The notes: generated by a model not told the origin, from the sequence alone. A stretch of DNA of 41,543 bases from Alphaproteobacteria bacterium MarineAlpha5_Bin7 (GCA_002938195.1 PTKX01000008.1:1-41543); one strand, 5' to 3'; positions 9,356 through 19,299 are shown, counted from the first letter of the stretch. Numbers and translations: made by a program.

Positions 9356-9601
9356 ATGATTATTTTAGTCGTAATAATAGCTTGCATTTTAACATGGTTC
9401 TTTATTGAAATAACCCTTTTTATCGTAAATAAGTTTAATTATGATAGTAATATTAAACAGCAAATTACTCATAAAAATTTTATTTGGTATTTAAGAATAC
9501 TAGCAATTTCTTTGTTTTTTGTTACTACAGTTTATATGTATTTTTTTGAGAATGACAAACTTCTACAAGCTATAGAGTATTGCCTTGGAATAGTTAATTA
9601 A
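9356..9601 (+). CDS. Small membrane protein, unknown function (81 aa with the ATG at 9356; the track ORF from 9224 overlaps sbmA antisense)
   Basis: Internal ATG at 9356 gives MIILVVIIACILTWFFIEITLFIVNKFNYDSNIKQQITHKNFIWYLRILAISLFFVTTVYMYFFENDKLLQAIEYCLGIVN; abuts the downstream MFS gene. Confidence 0.5.
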   Translation: MIILVVIIACILTWFFIEITLFIVNKFNYDSNIKQQITHKNFIWYLRILAISLFFVTTVYMYFFENDKLLQAIEYCLGIVN

Positions 9602-10819
9602 GTGAACAAAGCCTCAAATAATAATTTAATTCCCTTATTTGTCATCATTGGCGGAAGTGTTTTATTGTTAATCTCATTTGGCTTAAGACATTCATTCGGC
9701 TTATATCTGCTTCCAATCTCAAATTACCTAAATACTGGAAGAGAGGTATTTAGTTTTGGAGCAGCATTACAAGTTTTGATGATTGGTATAGGCTCCCCTC
9801 TTTTTGGAGCTTTATCAGATAAATATGGTTCAGGGAGAGCTTCTTTATTTGGAATTTTACTAGTCATACTTGGTCTTTATTGGATGGTTAATGTTGAAAA
9901 TTCTTTAGATCTTATTGGTGCACATATTTTATTTGGTTTAGGGGGCGCTGGTTGCGGTACAGCAGTTGTGCTTGGAGCAGTTGGCCGATCAGTTAAATCA
10001 GCAAATAGAACATTAGCACTTGGAGTTGTTATGGCTGCTGGATCTTTTGGCCAATTTATTATGGTACCTCTTATTGGATATTTAATTGAACTTTTTGGTT
10101 GGTCACAATCTTTAGTCTATTTATGTTTTTTTGCTGCAATCATGATTATCTTTTCTTTTGCTTTAAATTTTTCTGGCAAATCTGAATCATCTAAAGCTGG
10201 AAGTTCGCAAAGTGTAAAAGAAGCATTAAAAGAAGCTTTTCAAAATAAAAGTTTTAATCTCTTAACATTAGGTTTTTTTGTCTGTGGATTCCATGTCACT
10301 TTTGTTGCAGTTCATTTACCTGCGTTTATTGAAGATGAAAAGCTTCCTTTTTGGGTAGGAGGCTGGGCTCTCGCTCTGATAGGACTATTTAATGTTGTTG
10401 GTACAATTTATTTTGGTTATTTAGGAGATAGATTATCTAAAAAAAATCTATTAGCCCTTTTATATTCTCTTAGAGGTCTACTTTTTTTGATTTTTATTTT
10501 TTTACCCAAAACTGAATTAACAGTTTTAGTATTTTCCTGCATCCTTGGTATTTTATGGTTATCCACTGTACCTTTAACAAGCGGAATTATTACGGTAGTT
10601 TTTGGCCCTTATTATATGTCAATGCTTTATGGAATAGCATTCTTCTCTCATCAAGTTGGATCTTTTTTAGGCTCTTGGCTTGGCGGTAGATTATTTGATA
10701 CCTATGCATCATACGATTTAATGTGGTGGATTTGTGTTGGACTTGGATTTCTAGCAGCTTTTATGCATATGCCTATTAAAGAACAAGCAGTTGACAGGTT
10801 AGCCATCCAAAAAATATAA
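9602..10819 (+). CDS. MFS transporter (oxalate/formate antiporter-like)
   Basis: 405 aa, GTG start; 12-TM hydrophobic pattern, GALSDKYGSGRASLFG and GYLGDRLSKKNLL MFS loops. Confidence 0.85.
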   Translation: MNKASNNNLIPLFVIIGGSVLLLISFGLRHSFGLYLLPISNYLNTGREVFSFGAALQVLMIGIGSPLFGALSDKYGSGRASLFGILLVILGLYWMVNVENSLDLIGAHILFGLGGAGCGTAVVLGAVGRSVKSANRTLALGVVMAAGSFGQFIMVPLIGYLIELFGWSQSLVYLCFFAAIMIIFSFALNFSGKSESSKAGSSQSVKEALKEAFQNKSFNLLTLGFFVCGFHVTFVAVHLPAFIEDEKLPFWVGGWALALIGLFNVVGTIYFGYLGDRLSKKNLLALLYSLRGLLFLIFIFLPKTELTVLVFSCILGILWLSTVPLTSGIITVVFGPYYMSMLYGIAFFSHQVGSFLGSWLGGRLFDTYASYDLMWWICVGLGFLAAFMHMPIKEQAVDRLAIQKI

Positions 10820-10822
10820 TTA

Positions 10823-11215
10823 CTATTTTAAATAATCATCAATTTCTACTTGATATGACTCTACTAATCTATTTGTTTCATTTGCCATTGCAACTACAGC
10901 TATTAATTCTTTGAGCATTGTATCATCCATACCCTTTTTCCTTGCAGCTAAAGTATGAGATCTAATGCAATATTCACAACTATTTGTCATTGAAACTGCG
11001 ATATAGATCATTTCTTTTGTTAAAGAATCTAATGATCCTTCTTTCATAACTTGTTTTAATGACTTCCATGTTCTTTCTAAAGTTATAGGATCGTTTGCTA
11101 GAGTTTTCCAAAAATTAGGGATCTTATTAATTTTTCTTATTTTTTTTATATTGTCAAAAGTTTGTTTTACTTTTCCTTTAGCATTTTTTTCTGATACTTT
11201 TTTTAATAATGGCAT
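10823..11215 (-). CDS. Carboxymuconolactone decarboxylase / AhpD-like family protein
   Basis: 130 aa; redox motif SMTNSCEYCIRSHTLAARKKG; SD AGGAGGAAT upstream. Confidence 0.85.
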   Translation of the reverse strand: MPLLKKVSEKNAKGKVKQTFDNIKKIRKINKIPNFWKTLANDPITLERTWKSLKQVMKEGSLDSLTKEMIYIAVSMTNSCEYCIRSHTLAARKKGMDDTMLKELIAVVAMANETNRLVESYQVEIDDYLK

Positions 11216-11296
11216 CTATTCCTCCTGTATAAAAGCTTAGCAATAAATTAACTTTTTTAGGAGAAAATAAAAGAGTTTAAATTAAATGAAATAGAA

Positions 11297-11380
11297 TTAC
11301 TTCTTTTTTTGTCTTCTTTTGCTTCTGCGGTATTTAGAGCCTCTTTTTCTACGTCCTCTATGTTTTTTTGGATATCCCAT
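11297..11380 (-). CDS. Tiny, extremely basic protein (27 aa), possible RNA/ribosome-associated peptide
   Basis: Not in ORF track. Reverse-strand ATG at 11378-11380 to TAA at 11297-11299: MGYPKKHRGRRKRGSKYRRSKRRQKKK; 16 K/R, 1 H, 0 D/E; GC-containing Arg codons in an otherwise AT-rich gap. Confidence 0.6.
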   Translation of the reverse strand: MGYPKKHRGRRKRGSKYRRSKRRQKKK

Positions 11381-11420
11381 TGTTGGCTTTAAATATAGAA
11401 AAAATACATTAAGTCAAAGA

Positions 11421-12308
11421 TTAATAGCGCCAATCTTTTGCTTCATTATATAAAAAATCTCTGAATAACTCTAATCTTCTGTCATTTTTAAATTCTTCAG
11501 TATAAACAAAATAAGTTTGATATGATGGTCCCTCAATATTAGGCAAAACTCTCACCAAGTGTGGTTTATCTGCTACCATATAATCAGGCAATGAAGCAAG
11601 ACCAGCACCGTTTTCAACAGCAAGAGACATACCATAGATACTATTTACTCTAAACTTTGGCCTCCTTTTCCCTTTTTCTTTTCCAATTTTTAATATCCAA
11701 TCGATATTTGAAATAGGAGATGGCAATCCTATACCGAAACAAATAAGATTATGCTTATTTAAGTCATTAATATTTCTTGGAATTCCTTTTTCTTTTAAAT
11801 AGTCAGAAGAACCATAAATATGATTATGGAAATTAACAAATTTTTTAAAGATTAAATTTCCCTGAGTAGGTTTTTTTACTCTTACAGCTATATCAGCAAC
11901 TCTATTATTTAAATCAATCTCTTCATCACTCATTAACAAGCTAATGTCCATATCTGGAAATTGATCTAAGAATTTATTAATTCTAGGAGTTAGCCAAGTT
12001 GAACCAAAACCTACAGTTGTATTAATAATTAGTTTACCACTAGGTTTTGTCTTTTTATCTAATAATTTTTTTTCAAAACCTGCAATTGAAAGATTAATAT
12101 CTTTAACTGTATTAAATAAATTTTCTCCTTGTTCTGTTAATACAACACCTTTTTGATGGCGAATAAACAACGCAGTTTTCAAATCAATTTCTAAATCTTG
12201 AATTTGCCGACTTAAAGCAGACTGACTAATATTTAATTTAATGCTAGCTTTCGAAATACTTTTATTTATGGCAACTTCATAAAAAGTTTTTAATTTATCC
12301 CAGTCCAT
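11421..12308 (-). CDS. LysR family transcriptional regulator
   Basis: 295 aa; N-terminal HTH SISKASIKLNISQSALSRQIQDLEIDLKTALFIRHQKGVVLTEQG. Confidence 0.93.
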   Translation of the reverse strand: MDWDKLKTFYEVAINKSISKASIKLNISQSALSRQIQDLEIDLKTALFIRHQKGVVLTEQGENLFNTVKDINLSIAGFEKKLLDKKTKPSGKLIINTTVGFGSTWLTPRINKFLDQFPDMDISLLMSDEEIDLNNRVADIAVRVKKPTQGNLIFKKFVNFHNHIYGSSDYLKEKGIPRNINDLNKHNLICFGIGLPSPISNIDWILKIGKEKGKRRPKFRVNSIYGMSLAVENGAGLASLPDYMVADKPHLVRVLPNIEGPSYQTYFVYTEEFKNDRRLELFRDFLYNEAKDWRY

Positions 12309-12955
12309 TATTTTAATGAATGTATTAAATTTTTATATTCTTCACAAGGTTTATTAAAAATATAAGTTCCTGCAACTAAAATATCAGCTCCTTTGTCTAT
12401 ACATAGTTTTGCAGTATCATTATTTATTCCACCATCTACTTCTATTTCGAAGTTTAAATTTTTAATAGATTTAATTTTTTTAAGCTCTGATATTTTATCA
12501 ATTTGCTCTATCTGGAATTTTTGGCCACCAAAACCAGGTACAACGGTCATTACTATAACAAGATCAACTAAATTTAAATATTGCTTAATATCTGTTATTC
12601 TAACATCAGGATGAATAGCTAAGCCGCATTTACAGTTTAAATCTTTTATTTTTTGAATTGTTTTATTAACATTTTTTTCCGTTTCTGGATGAAAGCTAAT
12701 TATATCAGCACCTGAATTAACAAAATCTTCAATAAATTTGCTAACAGGATTTATCATCAAGTGAACATCTAAAATTTTATTAGTAATTGTTCTGAGTTTT
12801 TTAACTATATCTGGACCAAAAGTAATATTTGGCACATAATTACCATCCATTACATCTATATGAATATAATCAGCACCTGCTCGATCTACTTCACTAACTT
12901 CTTTCTGTAAGTTTAGTAAATCAGCAGCTAATATAGACGGTGCTATTTTGATCAT
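12308..12955 (-). CDS. rpe: Ribulose-phosphate 3-epimerase
   Basis: 215 aa; APSILAADLLNL, IHIDVMDGNYVPNITFGP, MTVVPGFGGQKF, EVDGGIN. Confidence 0.96.
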   Translation of the reverse strand: MIKIAPSILAADLLNLQKEVSEVDRAGADYIHIDVMDGNYVPNITFGPDIVKKLRTITNKILDVHLMINPVSKFIEDFVNSGADIISFHPETEKNVNKTIQKIKDLNCKCGLAIHPDVRITDIKQYLNLVDLVIVMTVVPGFGGQKFQIEQIDKISELKKIKSIKNLNFEIEVDGGINNDTAKLCIDKGADILVAGTYIFNKPCEEYKNLIHSLK

Positions 12956-13009
12956 TTAATTTTTTAATATTAACATTTGTATATTATAATATATTACGAT
13001 TTGGATATA

Positions 13010-13360
13010 ATGAAATCAATTATTAATAAACCTTGGGGATCATATACTGTCATTGAAAATGGAAAAGATTATGTTGTTAAAAAGCTTATTATTAAAACCA
13101 ATGAAAAAACTTCTCTTCAAAGCCATGATTATAGATCAGAACATTGGATAATTGTTCAAGGAATCGCAGAAGTTACAATCAATAAAGAAACAAAAACTAT
13201 TAGAGCTAATGAAAATATCTTCATACCCACTAAAGCAAAACATCGTATTGCTAATCAACATAATGAAGATTTAGTAATTATTGAAATATGGTATGGCAAA
13301 AGATTAGAAGAAAAAGATATTATTAGATATGACGATAAATATAATAGAGTAACAGAATGA
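13010..13360 (+). CDS. Cupin-type mannose-6-phosphate isomerase-like protein (type II PMI C-terminal domain only)
   Basis: ATG at 13010 inside track ORF 12977-13360: MKSIINKPWGSYTVIENGKDYVVKKLIIKTNEKTSLQSHDYRSEHWIIVQGIAEVTI...; matches ManC/PMI-II cupin pattern. Confidence 0.85.
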   Translation: MKSIINKPWGSYTVIENGKDYVVKKLIIKTNEKTSLQSHDYRSEHWIIVQGIAEVTINKETKTIRANENIFIPTKAKHRIANQHNEDLVIIEIWYGKRLEEKDIIRYDDKYNRVTE

Positions 13361-13740
13361 TTGTTAATACACCTATATCATTGGGAGAATTAATAGATAA
13401 GATATCAATTTTGATTATTAAGGAAAAGAATATCCAGGATAGCGCAAAACTTGTTTTAATAAAAAATGAATTAAAATTATTAAACGATACAGTAAGCAAA
13501 GTTCTTAAAGTAGACAATATTAAGGATTATTTAGATAAACTCATTGAAATTAATTCTCAACTCTGGAAAATTGAAGATGATATAAGAGAATGTGAACATA
13601 AAAAAAATTTTGATGAAAATTTTGTTCAATTAGCAAGATTAGTTTATGTTACTAATGACAAAAGAGCAGCTATTAAGCTTGAAATAAATAAAAAATTTGG
13701 CTCAGAAATTATTGAAGTTAAATCATATAATAAATATTAA
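13357..13740 (+). CDS. DUF6165-like family protein
   Basis: 127 aa; ISLGELIDKISILIIKEKNIQD..., LWKIEDDIRECE; 4-bp ATGA overlap with the cupin gene. Confidence 0.65.
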   Translation: MIVNTPISLGELIDKISILIIKEKNIQDSAKLVLIKNELKLLNDTVSKVLKVDNIKDYLDKLIEINSQLWKIEDDIRECEHKKNFDENFVQLARLVYVTNDKRAAIKLEINKKFGSEIIEVKSYNKY

Positions 13741-13741
13741 A

Positions 13742-14770
13742 TTAAGATAATCTTGTCAGTCCTGAATTGATGATATTAATTAATATCTCTTTATATTTAT
13801 TATTCTCAAAAATCCCAAGACTATCAATTGCTATATTAGCAAAATGTTTTGCTCTTTCTAAGGTATCATCTATGCAGTTATATTTTTTAATTATATTTAT
13901 AGCTTTAGTTAAGTCATGTTTATCTTGATGGAGATTTTCTATAGTTTTTTTCCAAAATTTCTTTTCAGAACTATTGGATCTTAGGTACGCTAAAATAAGA
14001 GGAAGAGTTATTTTACCTTGTTTAAAATCATCACCTACATTTTTTCCTAAAATATTAGAGCTAGAATAATAATCAATTGCATCATCAATTAATTGAAAAG
14101 ACATTCCAAAATTTGTACCAAATGATTTAATAGCATCTATTTTTTCTTGAGTTGTTTTAGCTGTTATTGCTCCAACTTGACATGCAGCACTAAATAAAGA
14201 GGCAGTTTTACCATTAATTACCTCAAAATATACATCTTCATTTATAGTAGGATTTTTATCATTACTAAGTTCAAGAATTTCTCCTTCAGAAATAATAACA
14301 CTAGTATCTGATAAAAGTTTCAGGATTTGTATGTTTCCATATTTTGCCATTAATTGGAAAGCTCTACTGAATAAAAAATCACCAACAAGGACGCTAGTTT
14401 TATTTCCCCATAATTCATTTGCCGATAATGATCCTCTTCTTGTCTTACTTTCATCAACTACATCATCATGTAGTAGAGTTGCGGCATGTATAAATTCAAC
14501 TGCAGCAGCTAATCCTAGATGCTTATCTTCGTTTTTGTTATTCTCAATACACATTTGATAACAACAAGATGTTAGAAGCGGTCGAAGTCTCTTACCTCCA
14601 GATAATATTAGATGAGAAGCAATTTTTTGAATTAAAGGAACATTACTATCAAGCTTTTCTAAAATAATTGAATTAACTAATGAGAGATCTTTTTCACATA
14701 ATTTTTGTAGAGAATTTATATAGAAATTGAAATCTTTTGTTTGATTATTCAGTTTAATTAATTGACCCAT
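13742..14770 (-). CDS. Polyprenyl synthetase (octaprenyl diphosphate synthase-like)
   Basis: 342 aa; GGKRLRPLL, ATLLHDDVVDESKTRRG, FQLIDDAIDY: both Asp-rich motifs. Confidence 0.93.
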   Translation of the reverse strand: MGQLIKLNNQTKDFNFYINSLQKLCEKDLSLVNSIILEKLDSNVPLIQKIASHLILSGGKRLRPLLTSCCYQMCIENNKNEDKHLGLAAAVEFIHAATLLHDDVVDESKTRRGSLSANELWGNKTSVLVGDFLFSRAFQLMAKYGNIQILKLLSDTSVIISEGEILELSNDKNPTINEDVYFEVINGKTASLFSAACQVGAITAKTTQEKIDAIKSFGTNFGMSFQLIDDAIDYYSSSNILGKNVGDDFKQGKITLPLILAYLRSNSSEKKFWKKTIENLHQDKHDLTKAINIIKKYNCIDDTLERAKHFANIAIDSLGIFENNKYKEILINIINSGLTRLS

Positions 14771-14933
14771 AATTCAATAATATAAAGCCTATATATGTAT
14801 TCTAAGATTAATTATTGTCGCAGTTATATTTATTTTATCTTTTTTTAAAGATAAAAATCATTATATTTCATTTTTTTCTTGCTATTTCTACTTAAAAACT
14901 TTCTTGATAGTATAACTTTTGATAATAGTAATT

Positions 14934-15758
14934 ATGTTTAAGAATATATTCAGCAAATCAATTAATATACCTACTTTGCGACTTTCAGGAGTAATTGGCC
15001 AAACTGGAGCTTTTCGTTCAGGTTTAACATTAAACTCTTTAAATAAATTAATAGATAGATTATTTTCTGATAAAAAAAGTCCTGCAGTTGCTTTAATAGT
15101 AAATTCACCTGGGGGTTCTCCTGCTCAATCTTCTCTTATAGCAGAAAAAATAATTGATAAATCTAAAGAAAAAAATAAAAAAGTTATCGCATTTGTTGAG
15201 GATGTTGCTGCTTCTGGAGGTTATTGGCTGGCATGTTCTGCTGATGAAATATTTATTGATCAAAATTCTATAATTGGATCAATAGGCGTTATTTCTCCAG
15301 GGTTTGGCTTTGTTAATCTTATAAAAAAAATAGGAATTGAAAGAAGGGTGTATACATCAGGAAAGAGTAAAAGTTTTTTAGATCCATTTAAACCTGAAAG
15401 AAAAGAAGATATAGATAGATTGAAAAAGATTCAGGAGCAGATTCATGAAAATTTTATATCTTTTGTTAAGAGCAGAAGAGGGAAGAAATTAAATAAAAAT
15501 CAAGAAAAAGAAGTTTTTAGCGGTCTTTTTTGGGTTGGAAAGAGAGCTTTAGATTTTGGATTAGTAGATGGTATTGGCTCTATCAATACAGTTTTAGTAA
15601 ATAAGTTCGGAAAAAATGTAAAAATTAAATACATAGATCAAAAAAAATCATTTATTCAACGCAAGTTATCCTCTTCCTTATCTGCATCTCTAGTAAATGC
15701 AGATGAATTAATTGATAAGATTGAGGAAAAATCTTTATTGTCTAGGTATGGTTTATAA
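14934..15758 (+). CDS. S49 family peptidase (SppA/SohB-like signal peptide peptidase)
   Basis: VNSPGGSPAQSSLIAEKI, AASGGYWLACSADEI, SIGSIGV-like SIIGSIGVIS; ATG at 14934 preferred over the TTG at 14919. Confidence 0.88.
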   Translation: MFKNIFSKSINIPTLRLSGVIGQTGAFRSGLTLNSLNKLIDRLFSDKKSPAVALIVNSPGGSPAQSSLIAEKIIDKSKEKNKKVIAFVEDVAASGGYWLACSADEIFIDQNSIIGSIGVISPGFGFVNLIKKIGIERRVYTSGKSKSFLDPFKPERKEDIDRLKKIQEQIHENFISFVKSRRGKKLNKNQEKEVFSGLFWVGKRALDFGLVDGIGSINTVLVNKFGKNVKIKYIDQKKSFIQRKLSSSLSASLVNADELIDKIEEKSLLSRYGL

Positions 15759-15916
15759 TGAAGTATGCAATATTATTGTTAATTATTTTTTTAATAATAA
15801 TTTTTTTTAGATTTATTGGGCACATTAAAAAACAAAGTGAATTAAAAGATAAAAAAAATAATGTTGTAGACCTTGAAAAAGATCCTGAATCGAATGAATA
15901 TAGACCTAAAGAGTAA
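15758..15916 (+). CDS. Small single-TM protein (52 aa), unknown function
   Basis: Not in ORF track. [55 protein letters not shown] overlaps the S49 stop (TAATG) and it ends 2 bp before glyS. Confidence 0.65.
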   Translation: MKYAILLLIIFLIIIFFRFIGHIKKQSELKDKKNNVVDLEKDPESNEYRPKE

Positions 15917-15918
15917 AT

Positions 15919-17268
15919 ATGACGGCTAAATCTATGGATGAACTAGTCTCTTTGTGCAAGAGAAGAGGTTTCATTTTTCAATCAAATGATATCTACGGAG
16001 GAATAAAAGGTCTGTATGATTATGGACCAATGGGCGTCGAATTAAAAAATAACTTGAAACAGACTTGGTGGAAATCAATGATTTATGAAAGAGATGATAT
16101 AGAGGGTTTAGATGCTTCTATTCTTAGTGCTCCAGATGTTTTAAAGTATTCAGGTCATGAAGATACATTTACTGATCCTTTAGTTGATTGTCGTTCTTGT
16201 AAATCAAGATGGAGAATTGATAATTTGGATAATAAATTGTGTCCTAATTGTAAGTCAGGTGATTTAACTGAGCCTAGACCATTTAATCTTATGTTTAAAA
16301 CAAACATTGGACCTGTCGAAGATGGTAGTTCTTTTGCTTATTTGCGACCAGAAACATGTCAACAAATATTCACTAATTTTAAAAATATTTTAGATTCAAC
16401 AAGTAGAACAATTCCATTCGGTATCGCTCAAATAGGAAAAGCGTTTAGGAATGAAATCACTCCAAGAAATTTTATATTTAGAGTTAGAGAATTTGAACAA
16501 ATGGAATTAGAATTTTTTGTAGAACCAGGAACAGATGAAAAATGGCATGACTATTGGGTAAAAAAAAGATTTAATTGGTGGGTAGATCAGGGCATTAATA
16601 GTAATAATTTAGAATTGTTGGATGTTGATCAAGACGATTTATCACATTACTCAAGTAAAACTGTTGATATAATGTATACTTTTCCTCATGGTAAGGAAGA
16701 ATTAGAAGGAATAGCTAATAGAACAGATTTTGATTTGGGATCACATACTAAAAATCAAAAAGATTTTAATATTTCATCAAAAGTTTCAAAAAATGATAAA
16801 TCAACAACTAAATTAGCTGTACAAAACTTTGAAAATAAAAAATGGTATATGCCATTTGTTATAGAGCCATCAGCAGGTGTAGAAAGAGGTTTTTTAGCAA
16901 TATTAAATGAATCTTATAAATATGATGAAGAAAACTCTAGAACAGTTCTATCCTTAAAGCCTCATTTATCGCCAATTAAAGCAGCTGTTATTCCATTAAA
17001 AAGAAATAATGAAGAATTAGTAAATAAGGCCAAAAAAATAAAAAATAATTTGCAAAAAATAGGTTTAGGAAGAATAATGTTAGAAAATACTGGCAATATT
17101 GGTAAAAATTATCGTAGACATGACGAAATAGGTACTCCAATTTGCATAACAGTTGATTTTGAGACCTTAGAAAATAATACTGTTACAGTTAGAGATAGAG
17201 ATACCATGGAACAACAAAGATTAAATCAAGATGATTTGAAAACGTACTATGAAAATTATTTTGATTAA
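15919..17268 (+). CDS. glyS: Glycyl-tRNA synthetase, homodimeric (alpha2) type
   Basis: 449 aa; [40 protein letters not shown], Zn-finger-like CRSCKSRW...[22 protein letters not shown]. Confidence 0.95.
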   Translation: MTAKSMDELVSLCKRRGFIFQSNDIYGGIKGLYDYGPMGVELKNNLKQTWWKSMIYERDDIEGLDASILSAPDVLKYSGHEDTFTDPLVDCRSCKSRWRIDNLDNKLCPNCKSGDLTEPRPFNLMFKTNIGPVEDGSSFAYLRPETCQQIFTNFKNILDSTSRTIPFGIAQIGKAFRNEITPRNFIFRVREFEQMELEFFVEPGTDEKWHDYWVKKRFNWWVDQGINSNNLELLDVDQDDLSHYSSKTVDIMYTFPHGKEELEGIANRTDFDLGSHTKNQKDFNISSKVSKNDKSTTKLAVQNFENKKWYMPFVIEPSAGVERGFLAILNESYKYDEENSRTVLSLKPHLSPIKAAVIPLKRNNEELVNKAKKIKNNLQKIGLGRIMLENTGNIGKNYRRHDEIGTPICITVDFETLENNTVTVRDRDTMEQQRLNQDDLKTYYENYFD

Positions 17269-17316
17269 CTTTTATAATTTTTTCTAATTAAAATAAATTT
17301 TATTTAATAATGAATA

Positions 17317-18459
17317 ATGCAAAAAATTAATGATATATTTTCTTGTCGTGCACTTTTTCTAATAATTGGTTTTTACATTGGACTTTGGACAATAAGAATT
17401 CCGACTATTAAAGATCAAATTGAAACTGACTACTTGGGAATAGGATATATATTTCTGGTTTTCGCTATCGGTTCAATTATCACAATGGTTTTTGCAAATA
17501 ATATTATTAAAAAATTTAGTTCTCAAAAAACTATTTTGTATTCAGGCGTTATTCAAGGAGTTTTATGGCTAGCTATGCCATTTATTAATAATCTTCAAAA
17601 TTTTATGCCATTAGCTTTTATTTTTGGATGGTGTTTCGGTGTATTTGAAGTAGCTATTAATTATCAGGCATCTGAAATTGAAAAAAAAGAAAAAAAATCA
17701 ATGATGTCTGCGTTCCATGGTTTTTTTAGTTTAGGTCTTTTACTTGGAGCTTTTCTGACTAGCTTGTGTTTACAATGGAGAATTGATTTTTTTATAAATA
17801 CATTGATTTATGTCATAATTTTAGTTCCATTTACTTTTATTTTTGCTAGTTCTTTAGAGAAAGATGAAAAAACTTTAGAAAATAACAAAGGTAATATATT
17901 TTTTATATGGCCTATAATTATTTTTTTATTAGTCTTATTATCTATCGCCAATGCTTTAACTGAAGGTGGGGTAGACGCATGGGGCGCTTTATACATGAGA
18001 GATGTTATTGAAGTAGATGGATTTAAAATAGGAATAGCTACTATATGTTTTAACACTTTTATGGTTATTGGAAGATTCACTGGCGATAGATTAAGAGATA
18101 GATTAGGTGTTTTTTTGTTCTTAATAATTCTGATTTTTTTATCATTATTTGGTTTAATTATTTTATATTATTTCGACACTTTATTGTCATCAATAATTGG
18201 TTTTTCTACTTTAGGCATGGGCGCTTCTTCAATTGTTCCTATAGCATATAGTTTAGCTGGTAAAGTACGAGGCATAGATAGTGCAGTGGGGATTACAATC
18301 ATATCAATCTCAGTTTATGGTGTTTTTATGATAGCGCCAGTGGCCTTAGGCTTTCTTGCAAATAGTTTTGGAGTTAATTACGTATATCTACCTATGATAA
18401 TAATTTTTATAATAAATTTAATAACCATAGGGATTTTTAGGAAAAGATTTATTTTATAA
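17317..18459 (+). CDS. MFS transporter
   Basis: 380 aa; 12-TM pattern, starts with FIGLWTIRIPTIKDQ-type segment of FucP/YbjJ-like MFS. Confidence 0.82.
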   Translation: MQKINDIFSCRALFLIIGFYIGLWTIRIPTIKDQIETDYLGIGYIFLVFAIGSIITMVFANNIIKKFSSQKTILYSGVIQGVLWLAMPFINNLQNFMPLAFIFGWCFGVFEVAINYQASEIEKKEKKSMMSAFHGFFSLGLLLGAFLTSLCLQWRIDFFINTLIYVIILVPFTFIFASSLEKDEKTLENNKGNIFFIWPIIIFLLVLLSIANALTEGGVDAWGALYMRDVIEVDGFKIGIATICFNTFMVIGRFTGDRLRDRLGVFLFLIILIFLSLFGLIILYYFDTLLSSIIGFSTLGMGASSIVPIAYSLAGKVRGIDSAVGITIISISVYGVFMIAPVALGFLANSFGVNYVYLPMIIIFIINLITIGIFRKRFIL

Positions 18460-19299
18460 AAAATTAACTACTCCGTTATTACTTGTCTTGAAAGAAGTTT
18501 TATTCCCCTTTTTTATTTCAGCAGATTCAATTTTTAACATTGCAAGCAAATATTGATCTGAAAATGAAATTACTTTCCCGACATTAGTATTATTATCTAA
18601 AAGTATCTCACCTATTTTTACTGATCCTGAAATTTTTTTCAAAGCGTAAATTTGTTTTTTTAGTAAAGATCTATATTTCATACGTGCTGTAATTTCTTGA
18701 CCTATGTAACAACCTTTATTCCAATCAATTGCATTAATATTTTGAAAATTATTTTCAAGTAATAAAGATTTATTTACAATTAAATCTTCAACTGAATATG
18801 GAATTAAATTCCTCATTAATTTCTGTCTATATATTTTAAAATTAATTTCATTTAGATTAAATTTTGTTATAACATCATTTAATATACTCTCTTTTATATA
18901 ATATTTTATTCCTATATTTTCCTTACGCGGATCCTTGAAATAGATTATTTTATCACTTGACTCTTCTAACAAGTTATTTTCTAATACTACTATTGATAGA
19001 AAACTTTTGTTCTCTTTAATTTCAATTTTAGATCTAAGTTTATATATTTTTAATTTATTAATAAAATCATTAAAAAATTTTTCATTAATTTCTATTAAAT
19101 ATCCATCATTATAAAAAGTTACAAAAAAGTCAGCTATAAATTTTCCTTGAGGAGTAAGCAAACAAGAATAAATTGATTTGTTATCATCACATTTATTAAT
19201 GTCATTAGTTACGATACTTTGAAGAAAATCCTTACAGTCATCTCCCGAAATAACTATAAATTTAGATTCTTTTAGTTTAATAAAGTTACATTTTTTCAT
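18454..19299 (-). CDS. ygfZ: YgfZ/GcvT-domain folate-binding protein
   Basis: 281 aa; hallmark NKGCYIGQEITARMKYR and DCKDFLQSIVTNDI. Confidence 0.9.
   Translation of the reverse strand: MKKCNFIKLKESKFIVISGDDCKDFLQSIVTNDINKCDDNKSIYSCLLTPQGKFIADFFVTFYNDGYLIEINEKFFNDFINKLKIYKLRSKIEIKENKSFLSIVVLENNLLEESSDKIIYFKDPRKENIGIKYYIKESILNDVITKFNLNEINFKIYRQKLMRNLIPYSVEDLIVNKSLLLENNFQNINAIDWNKGCYIGQEITARMKYRSLLKKQIYALKKISGSVKIGEILLDNNTNVGKVISFSDQYLLAMLKIESAEIKKGNKTSFKTSNNGVVNFL

Noticed and set aside
12393-12614. Plus-strand 73-aa ORF antisense to rpe
   Set aside because: Lies within a strongly conserved gene; no motif support.
14331-14558. Plus-strand 75-aa ORF antisense to polyprenyl synthetase
   Set aside because: Covers the reverse complement of the DDxxD region; shadow ORF.
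17808-18080. Minus-strand 90-aa ORF in MFS gene
   Set aside because: Antisense to a membrane transporter; no independent support.
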